The notes: generated by a model from the sequence alone, not told the origin. 57,735 nucleotides of DNA from Desulfoscipio geothermicus (GCA_016841645.1 JAENYS010000016.1:1-57735), one strand, 5' to 3'. Positions 36,311-46,461 are shown, numbered from the stretch's first letter. Translations and numbers: made by a program.

Positions 36311-36454
36311 TCAAATTGTACCTGAGGCAAAAAACATAATCACTCCGGCAATGCCAATAAGTGTTGGGTAAGGCCCCGGTAGCCCGCCTAGCATGGCCAC
36401 CCCGATCATGGCAATACCACTCAAGCGCAGGAGTATTTTTATCGTCCTATTCAT
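36311..36454 (-). CDS. small hydrophobic protein, 47 aa
   Basis: 47 residues with two hydrophobic, glycine-rich stretches (about 12-24 and 31-45) after a basic start MNRTIKILLR. AAAGGTTG lies 10 nt before the ATG. It follows rimI by about 30 nt and precedes a terminator, so it is probably the last gene of that transcript. Function unknown. Confidence 0.6.
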   Translation of the reverse strand: MNRTIKILLRLSGIAMIGVAMLGGLPGPYPTLIGIAGVIMFFASGTI

Positions 36455-36477
36455 TTAGAACAACCTTTCATACAAAA

Positions 36478-36501
36478 TGTCAAATGTCAAGATCTGACCC
36501 C
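36478..36501 (-). repeat. GGGGTCAG-type short repeat at the rimI 3' end
   Basis: On the minus strand GGGGTCAGATCTTGACATTT follows CAATTT; it supplies the last four codons (GVRS) and the stop of rimI. GGGGTCAGATCTTGAC resembles ends I associate with IS200-like/REP-type elements. Confidence 0.55.
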
Positions 36502-36981
36502 AAATTGTTCCAAATTGTTCTTCCACATAATGATGGCATCTTCACGGGTATCCGAGTAATAATTTTTTCTGCGACCGTATTCTTCGAAACCCAGGCGAGT
36601 ATATAGAGCCAGGGCCGGTGTATTGGAAGGACGCACTTCAAGGGTCATACGCTGACACCCCAGCATGATGGCCCTATGGATAAGTTGGAGCATTAAGGCC
36701 ATACCCAGACCGTGTCCACGGTATTCCTGGTGTGCCGCAATATTGGTAACATGGGCTTCGTCTAAAATGACCCACATGCCGGCATAACCGGCAACTCTAT
36801 GACCGCCTGCCAGAGCCACTATGTAATGGGCAAAATCATTATGGTGCAACTCGTAGTCGAAAGAATTTCTTGACCAAGGCGTTGGAAAAGAAATATTTTC
36901 AATTTGCAGCACCTGATCTAGTTGGTTTACCTGCATTTGCTCAAAAGTTATGTTTTCAAAGCTTGCTGTTTTTTTATCCAT
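36487..36981 (-). CDS. rimI: ribosomal-protein alanine N-acetyltransferase
   Basis: 164-residue GNAT acetyltransferase: acetyl-CoA binding motif EYRGHGLGMALM, then CQRMTLEVRPSNTPALALYT and LGFEEYGRRKNYY. It follows tsaB with an 8-nt overlap, the usual tsaE-tsaB-rimI order. The last codons are contributed by the GGGGTCAG repeat, so the natural C-terminus may have been slightly different. Confidence 0.93.
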   Translation of the reverse strand: MDKKTASFENITFEQMQVNQLDQVLQIENISFPTPWSRNSFDYELHHNDFAHYIVALAGGHRVAGYAGMWVILDEAHVTNIAAHQEYRGHGLGMALMLQLIHRAIMLGCQRMTLEVRPSNTPALALYTRLGFEEYGRRKNYYSDTREDAIIMWKNNLEQFGVRS

Positions 36982-37684
36982 TGTCCCGGTACCTTTCCCG
37001 CCATTTCAATTCCGCTTCCGATTCCCGCACGTAATATGGCAGCAGCGTTAGGGGATCGAAAACTGCACCCGTCTGCAAAAGCCGCAGACCCAGTTCCGCT
37101 ACCGCCGCACCCCTGGGAAAAGATGCACACTCAGGTGCCAGGCAGGCACGTTCACCCATTTGAGCTTTTATGATAACGGCATACTCAGCTAAGCCATCTC
37201 CGATAAAGGTGACTCGTTCCCCGTACCCTTCCAGCAATTCCAGAAGATCATGTATCCCCGTAGCCCGAGCTGGCACCAGGCAGTCTTGTCCTGTGCCGGT
37301 GTTGTGGTACAGCGCGGCATAAACTTCGTTTTTCCGGGCATTAAGTATAGGGCAAACCAATTTGGCATGACCGCTAAGCGGGTAGGCCAGCGCGTCTAGA
37401 GTTGGTACGCCAACCAGTGGCAAGCGCAATACCTGAGCCAGGGTGCGGGCGGTACTCATGCCAATGCGTAGCCCGGTAAAAGATCCCGGACCGGAGGAAA
37501 CGGCAATGCCTGTCAGATGTTCTTTGTTGATACCTGCATCAGCCAGTGTATCCTTGACCATAGGTAGCAAGTTTACTGAATGGGTACGGCGATTGTTCAC
37601 CATCCGCTCAGCCAATATTTTCTCCTTTGTTGCTACCGCTACAGCAGCCACCGGAGTAGCTGCTTCAATGCCCAGCACATACAT
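36974..37684 (-). CDS. tsaB: tRNA threonylcarbamoyladenosine biosynthesis protein TsaB
   Basis: 236-residue inactive glycoprotease-like partner of TsaD in t6A37 tRNA modification. It starts YVLGIEAATPVAAVAV and has the SGPGSFTGLRIGMSTA segment. Overlaps tsaE by 20 nt and rimI by 8 nt. Confidence 0.95.
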   Translation of the reverse strand: MYVLGIEAATPVAAVAVATKEKILAERMVNNRRTHSVNLLPMVKDTLADAGINKEHLTGIAVSSGPGSFTGLRIGMSTARTLAQVLRLPLVGVPTLDALAYPLSGHAKLVCPILNARKNEVYAALYHNTGTGQDCLVPARATGIHDLLELLEGYGERVTFIGDGLAEYAVIIKAQMGERACLAPECASFPRGAAVAELGLRLLQTGAVFDPLTLLPYYVRESEAELKWRERYRDNG

Positions 37685-38144
37685 GCTGCATAAACTCCTC
37701 TACAAGTTTATTGTATCGGGTACCTTGGGGTACTATCCGTAGTATTCTAAGATCATCATTTCCTCGCTGCTTTTCTATAAAAATATCCAACCTCTCAGCG
37801 GGTAAATACTGTTTAACTTGTTCAGCCCACTCAACCATAGTAACTCCGGAACCATAAAAGTATTCTTCAAACCCTAGATCCTCCAATTCTTCAGGACCGG
37901 TCAACCGGTAAACATCCAGGTGATATAGGGGCAACCTACCGTCATACTCATTGATCAAGGTAAAGGTAGGACTGGTGACCCGGTCTATGATGTCCAAACC
38001 CCTGGCCACACCGGTGGCAAAACACGTTTTACCGGCACCCAATTCTCCATTTAATGTAATAACGTCCCCTGCCTGTAGCAGGCCGCCCAGTGTGGTACCT
38101 AAACCACCGGTTTCTTCAGATGACCATGTTTTTATAATGACCAA
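37665..38144 (-). CDS. tsaE: tRNA threonylcarbamoyladenosine biosynthesis ATPase TsaE
   Basis: 159-residue P-loop ATPase of t6A synthesis: Walker A GELGAGKT, then ITSPTFTL-like VTSPTFTLINEY and LYHLDVYRL. TTG 38144 is preferred as start because GGGGG lies 7 nt upstream; a longer in-frame start at 38177 has no such site. Confidence 0.94.
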   Translation of the reverse strand: MVIIKTWSSEETGGLGTTLGGLLQAGDVITLNGELGAGKTCFATGVARGLDIIDRVTSPTFTLINEYDGRLPLYHLDVYRLTGPEELEDLGFEEYFYGSGVTMVEWAEQVKQYLPAERLDIFIEKQRGNDDLRILRIVPQGTRYNKLVEEFMQHVCAGH

Positions 38145-38253
38145 AATACTACCCCCAGAAAACTTAAAACCACACATATTAACAAAGAAACCTTTTTAAT
38201 ATCTTATAGTTATAATTATAAACAAAGATTGACTCATTAAAAAGTGTGCAGGC

Positions 38254-38287
38254 AAAAAAAAAGTGGACTGGCTTGTCCACTTTTTTT
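38254..38287 (-). terminator. terminator of the receiver-domain gene
   Basis: AAAAAAGTGGAC / GTCCACTTTTTT arms with a six-base loop; the plus-strand right edge overlaps the stop codon of the receiver gene. Can act in both directions. Confidence 0.85.
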
Positions 38288-38693
38288 AAACTATATTTGT
38301 CTGGCAGGAGATATTCTTTATTACCCGGTGAGTAAAATCATCCAAAAAATCTTTTATATCATCAACATCGAAGGGTTTGGCCATGCAGCAAAGCGCGCCT
38401 TGTTTCTGGGCTTGTAAGATAGTATCATCCGAGCCGTACGCGGTCATAATTACTACCTGGGTATCTGGAAACATTTTTTTTATTCTACTCAGCGCCTCAA
38501 GGCCACCCATCAAAGGCATACGTACATCCATAAAAACTAGGTTGGGCTTTATGGCACGCACCTTATCAACTGCTTCAAGGCCGTTTTGGGCGGTATATAC
38601 CCGGTGACCAACCTCTTTAATTACAATATCCAACAGATAACGAACTCCCGGGTGATCATCAACGACCAATATATCCATACAATTTGAGCCCAT
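38286..38693 (-). CDS. single-domain response regulator (Spo0F/CheY-like)
   Basis: 135 residues, receiver domain only: acidic residues in VVDDH (11-14), phospho-acceptor Asp56 in LVFMDVRMP, conserved Thr in VIMTAYG and Lys in MAKPFD. The lack of an output domain and the spore-forming context suggest a phosphorelay role like Spo0F. ATG 38693 follows GAAGGGTG; a start at 38720 has no Shine-Dalgarno. Confidence 0.88.
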   Translation of the reverse strand: MGSNCMDILVVDDHPGVRYLLDIVIKEVGHRVYTAQNGLEAVDKVRAIKPNLVFMDVRMPLMGGLEALSRIKKMFPDTQVVIMTAYGSDDTILQAQKQGALCCMAKPFDVDDIKDFLDDFTHRVIKNISCQTNIV

Positions 38694-38834
38694 AATCGTC
38701 ACACCCTTCTTTTTCTGCAATATTTTACATTAGATTGAAGTTTAGTATATTTATTCCAGGCTTATAAATTACCTTTTCGACAGTTAATAGGTAAATCCTT
38801 TTTTTATTTAAAAAATATTTTTTTATTTTTTATT

Positions 38835-39992
38835 CTAATTATTTATATCAAATATCTTTCCGCAAATATAAACCCTGTTTACAACAGTACCCAAATAAAA
38901 CGGTTGTCCGCTTAAGACTACCACATCTGCATCTTTCCCGGGCGCGATGCTACCGATGCGATCTTCCAAACCCAACACCCTGGCCGCACCAATGGTAATA
39001 GCACCTAGCGCTTGTTCCTCGGATAGCCCTCCTCGGGTTGTTAGCCCGGCGGAAATGAGCAGGTATTGTATGGGCACCACCGGGTGGTCGGTCATAATGG
39101 CGAAATGTACGCCCTGAGCGGCCAGTGCCGCCGCAGTTTTTAGTGACCGGCCCATAAGCTCTACCTTGGCCCGGTTAATCAACACCGGACCAACCACGGC
39201 CGGCACGCCGGCTGCAGCCAGCCTGTCCGCCACCAGATGGCCTTCAGTGCAATGCTCAATAACCAGGTGCAGGTGAAATTCATTGCCTATGCGCAATGCG
39301 GTCATAATATCGTCAGCCCTGTGGGCATGCACTCGCAAGGGTATTTCCCGCCGCAGCACCCGGGCTACGGACTCCATCTTTAAATCCCTGTCTGGTGGGT
39401 CTGCCTTACCATTAAGCGCCCTAGCCTGTTTTTCCAGGTATTGCCGGCCATGCGCCAGCGTATCCCGCAACAAAGCAGCTGAAGCCATTCTGGTTACCGG
39501 TGTTTTTTTATTAGGCCCGTATACACGCTTGGGATTTTCCCCTAGCGCAGCCTTTAGACCTGCTGGACAACTAATTACCATATCGTCAACCACCGAGCCA
39601 CAGGTTTTTATAGCTACCATTTCGCCACCCAGTATATTAGCGCTACCGGGACCGGTAACAACGGTAGTTACCCCTGCATGCAGTGCGTCTTGAAAGGCCA
39701 TATCCAAAGGGTTAATGGCATCTATAGCCCGTAGGTGTGGCGTTATGGGGTCGGTAATTTCATTTAAGTCGTCCCCTTCTTCGAATATTTCCTCCAGTAT
39801 GCCCAGGTGAGTGTGAGCATCAATAAAACCGGGCATGATCACCATGCCCGCGGCATTATATATATCAGACCCGTAAGGGATAGGAATGTTTTCCCCTACA
39901 GCGGCTATTTTCCCATTTTCGATAAGCAATGTACCCCGCGGCAAACGTGGACCGTGCATAGTCCATATTTCGCCGTTAACGATGGCTTGCAT
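38835..39992 (-). CDS. amidohydrolase (imidazolonepropionase-like)
   Basis: 385-residue metal-dependent hydrolase. It carries the HTHLG metal site after PGFIDA, a carboxylate/His set in RVHAHRADD and IEHCTEGH, and Asp in IMTDHP. Substrate unknown; the closest general type is imidazolonepropionase-like amidohydrolases. Stand-alone gene. Confidence 0.88.
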   Translation of the reverse strand: MQAIVNGEIWTMHGPRLPRGTLLIENGKIAAVGENIPIPYGSDIYNAAGMVIMPGFIDAHTHLGILEEIFEEGDDLNEITDPITPHLRAIDAINPLDMAFQDALHAGVTTVVTGPGSANILGGEMVAIKTCGSVVDDMVISCPAGLKAALGENPKRVYGPNKKTPVTRMASAALLRDTLAHGRQYLEKQARALNGKADPPDRDLKMESVARVLRREIPLRVHAHRADDIMTALRIGNEFHLHLVIEHCTEGHLVADRLAAAGVPAVVGPVLINRAKVELMGRSLKTAAALAAQGVHFAIMTDHPVVPIQYLLISAGLTTRGGLSEEQALGAITIGAARVLGLEDRIGSIAPGKDADVVVLSGQPFYLGTVVNRVYICGKIFDINN

Positions 39993-40050
39993 GCTATCAT
40001 CTCCAAGTAGTATCTTTCCACGGTAGCTGCTTCTTTTCCTTTAATTGCAC

Positions 40051-40773
40051 TCAAGTTTTGCTCGACAAAAACTGAGTGCAGGCTTCAATAAAAGAAATAA
40101 ATATACTTAATATGAAAGGATATTTAAAATACATATTTTCAGGGTGAAATTGTACACCCAGCGCAAAATTATTCTCGCCCGTGCATTCAATGGCCTCCAC
40201 CACATTGTCTCCGGCCAGTGCTGATATTACTATGCCCTTACCTAAATTGTCAAGCATTTGGTGATGAAAAGAGTTCACTCTTAACATGTCCCTGCCTAAT
40301 ATGCGCTGCAGCATTGAACCTTTAACGATTTTTATGTTGTGGGTAGCATACCAGCGCGGTGCTTGCTGGTTGTGCTGCAGCGGCCGGTTGGTTTTCAGGT
40401 TGATGTCTTGACAAACGCTTCCCCCCGCAGCCACATTAAGCACCTGCATACCCCTACAGATACCTAAAAGCGGCACACCCTGCTCCAGGGCCAGCCTGGA
40501 CATTAGTATTTCAAAACTGTCCCTCAGTGGATTTATATATCCATTTACCGGCAAAGGTTCTTCACCAAAATAAATAGGGTCAATATCGCCTCCGCCCGAA
40601 AGCAGAACGCCGTCCAGTTTGGCTAGTAAAGGAGCGGCATGCTCATCGCTCCGGTGGGGAATCAGCAGCGGCACCCCCCCGGCTGCCTGAACCGCATTAA
40701 TATAATCTTCACCAATAGTAAATTTTTTTGCATCTTCATCATAACTGCAAGTAATACCGATTAGTGGATACAT
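40051..40773 (-). CDS. gamma-glutamyl-GABA hydrolase family (peptidase C26)
   Basis: 240-residue class I glutamine-amidotransferase-fold hydrolase. The nucleophile Cys is in LLGICRGMQVLNVAAGG and the His-Glu pair in GVQFHPE. It likely cleaves gamma-glutamyl amides such as gamma-glutamyl-GABA (PuuD type); the exact substrate is unknown. Confidence 0.9.
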   Translation of the reverse strand: MYPLIGITCSYDEDAKKFTIGEDYINAVQAAGGVPLLIPHRSDEHAAPLLAKLDGVLLSGGGDIDPIYFGEEPLPVNGYINPLRDSFEILMSRLALEQGVPLLGICRGMQVLNVAAGGSVCQDINLKTNRPLQHNQQAPRWYATHNIKIVKGSMLQRILGRDMLRVNSFHHQMLDNLGKGIVISALAGDNVVEAIECTGENNFALGVQFHPENMYFKYPFILSIFISFIEACTQFLSSKT

Positions 40774-40859
40774 TCATAAACCACCTCCCTTTAATAAACT
40801 ATTTGGGAAGTGGGACAGTTATTGCATCTTGTGCAAACTAAATTTTGTGTCTTAGTATC

Positions 40860-40893
40860 ATAGAGCCGTAACCTTTTTAGGCAACGGCTCTAT
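40860..40893. terminator. hairpin between endoA and the C26 hydrolase gene
   Basis: Ten-bp arms ATAGAGCCGT / ACGGCTCTAT with a 14-nt loop, about 55 nt past the toxin stop; the flanking T-tracts are weak. Confidence 0.55.
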
Positions 40894-40946
40894 AAATAAA
40901 ATATGTATATTAACACAGATATCAAAAAAGCTTAACTATGTATGTA

Positions 40947-41297
40947 CTAGATATCTACAAGACCAAGACTAATTTCCACTGCTTGGTTAACTTTGACCAT
41001 CATGTCGGTTTGCAGCGAAGTTACTTTTTCCAGCAATCTGCTTTTGTCAATGGTACGTATCTGTTCCAATAGGATTACCGAATTTTTGCCCAACCCATCA
41101 CGTTCCGCCGGTAATTCGACATGTGTGGGTAATTTAGCTTTAGATATTTGGGAGGTAATAGCGGCAACAATAGTGGTTGGGCTGTATTGGTTGCCAATGT
41201 CGTTTTGTATTATTAATACCGGTCGCGTACCCCCCTGTTCCGACCCCACTACCGGGCTTAGGTCGGCATAGTAAATTTCACCACGGCGTATTTGCAT
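40947..41297 (-). CDS. ndoA: mRNA interferase toxin EndoA/MazF
   Basis: 116-residue MazF/PemK-fold endoribonuclease that cuts mRNA at short sites. Motifs: [29 protein letters not shown] and [13 protein letters not shown]. Its ATG overlaps the antitoxin stop, ensuring coupled translation. Confidence 0.95.
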   Translation of the reverse strand: MQIRRGEIYYADLSPVVGSEQGGTRPVLIIQNDIGNQYSPTTIVAAITSQISKAKLPTHVELPAERDGLGKNSVILLEQIRTIDKSRLLEKVTSLQTDMMVKVNQAVEISLGLVDI

Positions 41298-41575
41298 TAT
41301 CGCTTGCCTCCTGCAACAGACTCGTCGAATGCCGGCGCCACCTCGGATTCCAGTCTGTACTGCTCAATGGCCAAAGCCAAATTTATGGTGGCCATTTCCA
41401 CATAACCTTTTTTCATTTGTTCCCTTAATGTTTGACGTCTTCGCTCGGCAAGGTAAAGCTTCATGGCCTCCCGGACAAATTCACTCCGGTTTTGTTTATC
41501 AGCGGCTGCAATACAATCTATCTCGGTAAGTAGATAATCCGGCAGGCTGATCATGATACGCCTTACTTGTGCCAA
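41297..41575 (-). CDS. ndoAI: antitoxin EndoAI (CopG/ribbon-helix-helix type)
   Basis: 92-residue partner of EndoA, with an N-terminal ribbon-helix-helix ([16 protein letters not shown]) and a charged C-terminal part for toxin binding ([15 protein letters not shown]). TTG 41575 is chosen because GGAGG lies 9 nt upstream; another TTG at 41584 overlaps the spacing region. Confidence 0.92.
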   Translation of the reverse strand: MAQVRRIMISLPDYLLTEIDCIAAADKQNRSEFVREAMKLYLAERRRQTLREQMKKGYVEMATINLALAIEQYRLESEVAPAFDESVAGGKR

Positions 41576-41663
41576 CTGTAACAACCTCCAGTATACACAT
41601 TTTTATATAAAACAAATATAGATAATTATATACACAGATAGCCACCTTATGTCAATACAAACT

Positions 41664-42161
41664 TTATTTTTCATCCTTTGCTGCCAGAGGTTGGCGAGAG
41701 AGGGCAATTTTCCCCGTACGTACCATTTCAACAATACCCTGATGCTCCAGTACTTGGGTAAAGGCACTGATCTTTTGCTCGTCGCCAATAATCTGGATGA
41801 CCATCGTTTCTAGGCCAACGTCTACGATATTGGCGCGGAATATTTCAACGATATCCACGATATCCCGGCGCGTTTCCGGGTTCGCCCGGACTTTTATCAA
41901 GGCTAGTTCTCTTTCGATGGTATCGCGGTCCTCCAGTTTGGTAATCTTAAGCACGTCAACTAGTTTAGATAGTTGCTGGGTAACTTGCTCCAGTTCACGC
42001 TCGTCACCTTTTACTACAAGGGTAATTCTTGAAACGTCGGGTTCTTCAGTATAACCGGCGGCAATACTTTCGATATTAAATACCCGCCTGCTTAATAATC
42101 CTGCTATACGAGCTAAAACGCCAGGTTTGTTTAAGGCGATAACAGCTAAAGTGTGGGTCAT
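41664..42161 (-). CDS. ilvN: acetolactate synthase small (regulatory) subunit
   Basis: 165-residue regulatory subunit for valine feedback in branched-chain amino acid synthesis. ACT domain HTLAVIALNKPGVLARIAGL with the second ACT-like half following. The catalytic ilvB is not adjacent. GGGAGG precedes the ATG. Confidence 0.94.
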   Translation of the reverse strand: MTHTLAVIALNKPGVLARIAGLLSRRVFNIESIAAGYTEEPDVSRITLVVKGDERELEQVTQQLSKLVDVLKITKLEDRDTIERELALIKVRANPETRRDIVDIVEIFRANIVDVGLETMVIQIIGDEQKISAFTQVLEHQGIVEMVRTGKIALSRQPLAAKDEK

Positions 42162-42326
42162 ATTAATTCCTCCCTAGTTTAATTAATTAAATTATGGCGC
42201 ATACTGCTTTCTCATAGCATTTACTGCAGCCTGATGGATTTAGACGCACTCGTTTGGCCTATGTTTGATGCTTAAATTATTTTAACACAAGTTAACAGCC
42301 ATAAAAATATAATTTTAGAAAAACAA

Positions 42327-42376
42327 AGATCCACAAAACAGGCCTGTTTTAACAGGTCATCTGTTAATGTAGATCT
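42327..42376 (-). terminator. glnA terminator
   Basis: AGATCTACA pairs with TGTGGATCT around an inner ACAGG/CCTGT stem, followed by TTGTTTTTC on the minus strand, about 20 nt after glnA. Confidence 0.7.
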
Positions 42377-42394
42377 TGTTATGGTTGATTCTAT

Positions 42395-43726
42395 TTAAAA
42401 TTTGGTAAGATATTGCTCCAACTCCCAGGAGTGCACTTGCTGCCGGTAGTTGTCCCACTCAATGCGCTTGGCTTCCAAAAAACGCTGTGTAACATGCGGG
42501 CCAAGGGCGTCCATGATCACCGGGTCAATGGATAATTGATACATGGCTTCTTTCAGGCTCTCTGGCAGTATCGCTATGTCCAGCTCGTCACGCTCTTGCG
42601 GAGTCAATTCATAAATATTACGGTCACAAGGAGTGGGAGGTGCAATCTCATTTTTTATACCGTCAAGACCGGCCTTAAGGCATGCAGCTAATGCTAAATA
42701 TGGGTTGCAGGACGGGTCCGGGCTGCGCAGTTCAATACGGGTAGACTGACCCCGTTTGGCGGGCACTCTGATCAGCGGGCTGCGGTTGCGGTAAGACCAA
42801 GCCATATATACCGGTGCCTCATAGCCTGAAACCAACCTTTTATAAGAGTTTATGGTAGGGTTAATGATGGAGGTAATAGCTGGAATATGACGCATCAGCC
42901 CTCCAATATAATAAAGGCAATCCTGGCTAAGCCGGTTTGGGGTATCGGGATCGTAAAATGCATTGGTACCGTTGTTCATCAGCGACTGGTTTAAGTGCAT
43001 GCCTGATCCGGCAATGCCAAAAACAGGCTTAGGCATAAAAGTAGCATGCAAACCATGTCGCTGGGCTATGGTACGTACCACAAACTTAAAGGTTACTATT
43101 TTATCTGCGATATCAAGGGCATTGGAATACTTAAAATCAATTTCGTGCTGGCCGGGTGCTACCTCGTGATGGGAGGCTTCAATTTCAAAGCCCATTTGCT
43201 CTAAATTTAGCACCATATCTCGGCGGGCGTTTTCACCCAAGTCAACCGGAGTCATATCGAAATAGCCGGCCCGGTCCTGGGTAATGGTTGTGGGCCTGCC
43301 GTCCTCATCCACGTGGAAAAGGAAAAATTCAGCCTCAGGACCAACGTTCATCATGTAACCCATTTCCTCAGCCTCAGCAATGGCTCTACGCAAAACGTAG
43401 CGCGGGTCGCCGATAAAGGGGGTGTCGTCGGAGTTATATATATCGCAGATTAGTCTGGCTACCGCGCCGTCCCGGGGTTTCCAGGGGAAAACTACGAATG
43501 TTGAAGGGTCGGGGTGCAGGTACATATCGGATTCCTCAATACGTACAAAGCCCTCTATTGATGAACCATCAAACATTAACTCATTGTTTAAAGCTTTTTC
43601 CAATTGTTCTACGGTTATGGAGACATTTTTTAATACACCAAATATGTCGGTAAACTGTAAACGTACAAATTTAACACCGTAGTCCTTTACCGCAGTACGC
43701 ACATCATCACTAGTAAATACAGGCAC
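42395..43726 (-). CDS. glnA: glutamine synthetase, type I (GSI-alpha)
   Basis: 443-residue cytoplasmic enzyme making glutamine from glutamate, ammonia and ATP. It carries the metal-binding [16 protein letters not shown]-type [10 protein letters not shown] and the ATP-site [17 protein letters not shown], and RIELRSPDP near the C-terminus. No adenylylation loop Tyr motif, as in Gram-positive GSI-alpha. GTG 43726 is used as start, with GGAGAGG upstream. Its leader carries an ANTAR-type hairpin pair and a terminator. Confidence 0.95.
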   Translation of the reverse strand: MPVFTSDDVRTAVKDYGVKFVRLQFTDIFGVLKNVSITVEQLEKALNNELMFDGSSIEGFVRIEESDMYLHPDPSTFVVFPWKPRDGAVARLICDIYNSDDTPFIGDPRYVLRRAIAEAEEMGYMMNVGPEAEFFLFHVDEDGRPTTITQDRAGYFDMTPVDLGENARRDMVLNLEQMGFEIEASHHEVAPGQHEIDFKYSNALDIADKIVTFKFVVRTIAQRHGLHATFMPKPVFGIAGSGMHLNQSLMNNGTNAFYDPDTPNRLSQDCLYYIGGLMRHIPAITSIINPTINSYKRLVSGYEAPVYMAWSYRNRSPLIRVPAKRGQSTRIELRSPDPSCNPYLALAACLKAGLDGIKNEIAPPTPCDRNIYELTPQERDELDIAILPESLKEAMYQLSIDPVIMDALGPHVTQRFLEAKRIEWDNYRQQVHSWELEQYLTKF

Positions 43727-43791
43727 TAAAAGTCACACCTCTCCTTTGATAGATAAGAGGCACAATGAGTATTCCAATATATAATATTACG

Positions 43792-43871
43792 AAAAAAACC
43801 CACACTGACAGAATTTATACGCAAACTGCCAAGTGGGCTTCATTGCCCTTATTTTGATACGCCATTGTACC
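43792..43871 (-). promoter_or_regulatory. glnA leader: ANTAR-type dual hairpin overlapping an intrinsic terminator
   Basis: On the minus strand, hairpin P1 GGTAC-AATGGC-GTATC (43856-43871) and P2 GGGC-AATGAA-GCCC (43835-43848) are separated by 7 nt. Both have six-base loops with A at position 1 and G at 4, the hallmark bound by ANTAR proteins. The 3' arm of P2 overlaps the start of a terminator stem (CCCAC...GTGGG, 43799-43837) that ends in seven T's (43792-43798). P2 and the terminator cannot form together. Confidence 0.8.
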
Positions 43872-43931
43872 TTAAAAATTTTTATATTTTAGTTAACTTT
43901 TTGTACTCTTCAATAATATATGCTCTTTAAT

Positions 43932-43937
43932 AGTATA
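43932..43937 (-). promoter_or_regulatory. candidate glnA -10 element
   Basis: TATACT preceded by TG one base upstream (extended -10) on the minus strand, about 65 nt before the P1 hairpin and just past the end of the ANTAR gene. A -35 at standard spacing is weak. Confidence 0.45.
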
Positions 43938-43968
43938 GCACAAGTATGTCAAAAAGCCAGTATTTTTG

Positions 43969-44553
43969 CTATTTATTCAACGAATGGGCCATAATTACTG
44001 CTTCTGCCACCAATCGTATGCTCACCCGCTTATTCATGCTCTGGCGCTGCATACGCTTAAAAGCTTCAGCTTCATTCAAGCCCTGAGTTTCCATTAAAAT
44101 GCCCTTTGCCCGCTCAACAATTTTTCTAGTTTCCAGTGTTTCCTGCAAATCCTTAATTTTTTGTTCAAGGACGGTAATCTCCTGGTATTTAGACATGGCC
44201 AGCTCAACTGTCGGTAACAGTGACATTTCTCCCAAAGGCTTGATTAGCAGCGCAAATACCCCGGCTTCCTTGGCCTTTTCCAGTATGCTATGATCATCGG
44301 AGGTGCTGGTAACAAGCACTGGTGCAAGTTTATCTTCATGTACTATTTTAGCTACCTGTAGCCCATCCATACCGCCCGGCAGGGCGGCATCTATAATTAA
44401 CAAATCGGGCTCTCTGCTGCGCACCAGTTTAATTGCGCTTAGGCCATCCCCGGCCTCTCCCACAACCCAGTGGCCATACTTGGTGAGCATAGCCTTTACG
44501 TTTTTGCGCCAAACATTATCGGAGTCTATCAATATTAACCTAAATTCACTCAT
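43969..44553 (-). CDS. response regulator with ANTAR RNA-binding output domain
   Basis: 194-residue antiterminator. Receiver domain with phospho-acceptor Asp55 (LLIIDAALPG), a coiled-coil linker (about 128-145: LEQKIKDLQETLETRK) and the C-terminal ANTAR three-helix domain (IVERAKGILMETQGLNEAEA, FKRMQRQSMNKR). ANTAR proteins bind paired six-base-loop hairpins in nascent RNA and prevent termination. It lies directly upstream of glnA, whose leader contains such hairpins, and its own leader has the same arrangement. No histidine kinase is nearby. Confidence 0.92.
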   Translation of the reverse strand: MSEFRLILIDSDNVWRKNVKAMLTKYGHWVVGEAGDGLSAIKLVRSREPDLLIIDAALPGGMDGLQVAKIVHEDKLAPVLVTSTSDDHSILEKAKEAGVFALLIKPLGEMSLLPTVELAMSKYQEITVLEQKIKDLQETLETRKIVERAKGILMETQGLNEAEAFKRMQRQSMNKRVSIRLVAEAVIMAHSLNK

Positions 44554-44574
44554 TAAGGCTACCTCCCCGTATAA

Positions 44575-44653
44575 GAAAATAAAAATGCCCTGTAGGTATA
44601 TTATAACCTACACAGGGCAAACTTTGCCATTTAATGGACACGTCATTGTATCC
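44575..44653 (-). promoter_or_regulatory. ANTAR gene leader: hexaloop hairpin, second hairpin and terminator
   Basis: On the minus strand: P1 GGATAC-AATGAC-GTGTCC (44636-44653), a 7-nt linker, P2 GGC-AAAGTTT-GCC (44616-44628), then a terminator stem GCCCTGTGTAGGT / ACCTACAGGGC (44587-44618) followed by ATTTTTATTTT. P2 shares bases with the terminator's 5' arm. Same order, linker length and overlap as the glnA leader; the P2 loop is 7 nt but keeps A1 and G4. Confidence 0.75.
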
Positions 44654-44824
44654 GTTTGTTCCATTTTAACTAAATAAATTATATCAATATATTTTGGAAA
44701 AGCAATGATTTCTTATTTCATCATGTAAAATTTTATACTCTTTTTTCCCCGTCCATTAAATATAGGCTAGTTTTTCAGATTAACAACTAGGGAGTTGACT
44801 GCCAAAACGATTCTAATCGTAAGT

Positions 44825-46159
<1,335 letters not shown>

Positions 46160-46168
46160 TTAATAAAA

Positions 46169-46221
46169 CCTCCTAAACGTCTTTGTTTAGAATTATTAGC
46201 TGTGATAGCGCCGCTGCTACC
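46169..46221 (-). promoter_or_regulatory. gdhA leader: two hexaloop hairpins, the second overlapping the ribosome binding site
   Basis: Minus strand: GGTAGC-AGCGGC-GCTATC (46204-46221) and CTAAAC-AAAGAC-GTTTAG (46173-46190), both with six-base loops carrying A1 and G4, 13 nt apart. The last bases of the second hairpin are the beginning of TAGGAGG, the gdhA Shine-Dalgarno. No T-run terminator follows. Confidence 0.55.
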
Positions 46222-46347
46222 ATGCAGGCTATCTCCCTAAGGAGATGGTCTGGAAAATTTGTCAATTCATACGGAGTTGTCGTGTTGATTTGTTTTATGA
46301 TTAGTTAAAATTTATGTAGTTGTGGACAAACAAAAAATTTTCTTATC

Positions 46348-46364
46348 GTGAAATATATTATCAC
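46348..46364. promoter_or_regulatory. candidate IclR operator upstream of gdhA
   Basis: GTGAAATATATTATCAC, a 17-bp near-palindrome with one mismatch, same half-sites and spacing as 47812-47828. Confidence 0.5.
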
Positions 46365-46461
46365 AATGCAAAAGAAAAGAAAAGTTTTTTAAATACAATT
46401 AAGGATAGTATACATAATACTTCAGCGCCGTAAGGGCTGTTCGGGCTAATTTAAAGTTCCT

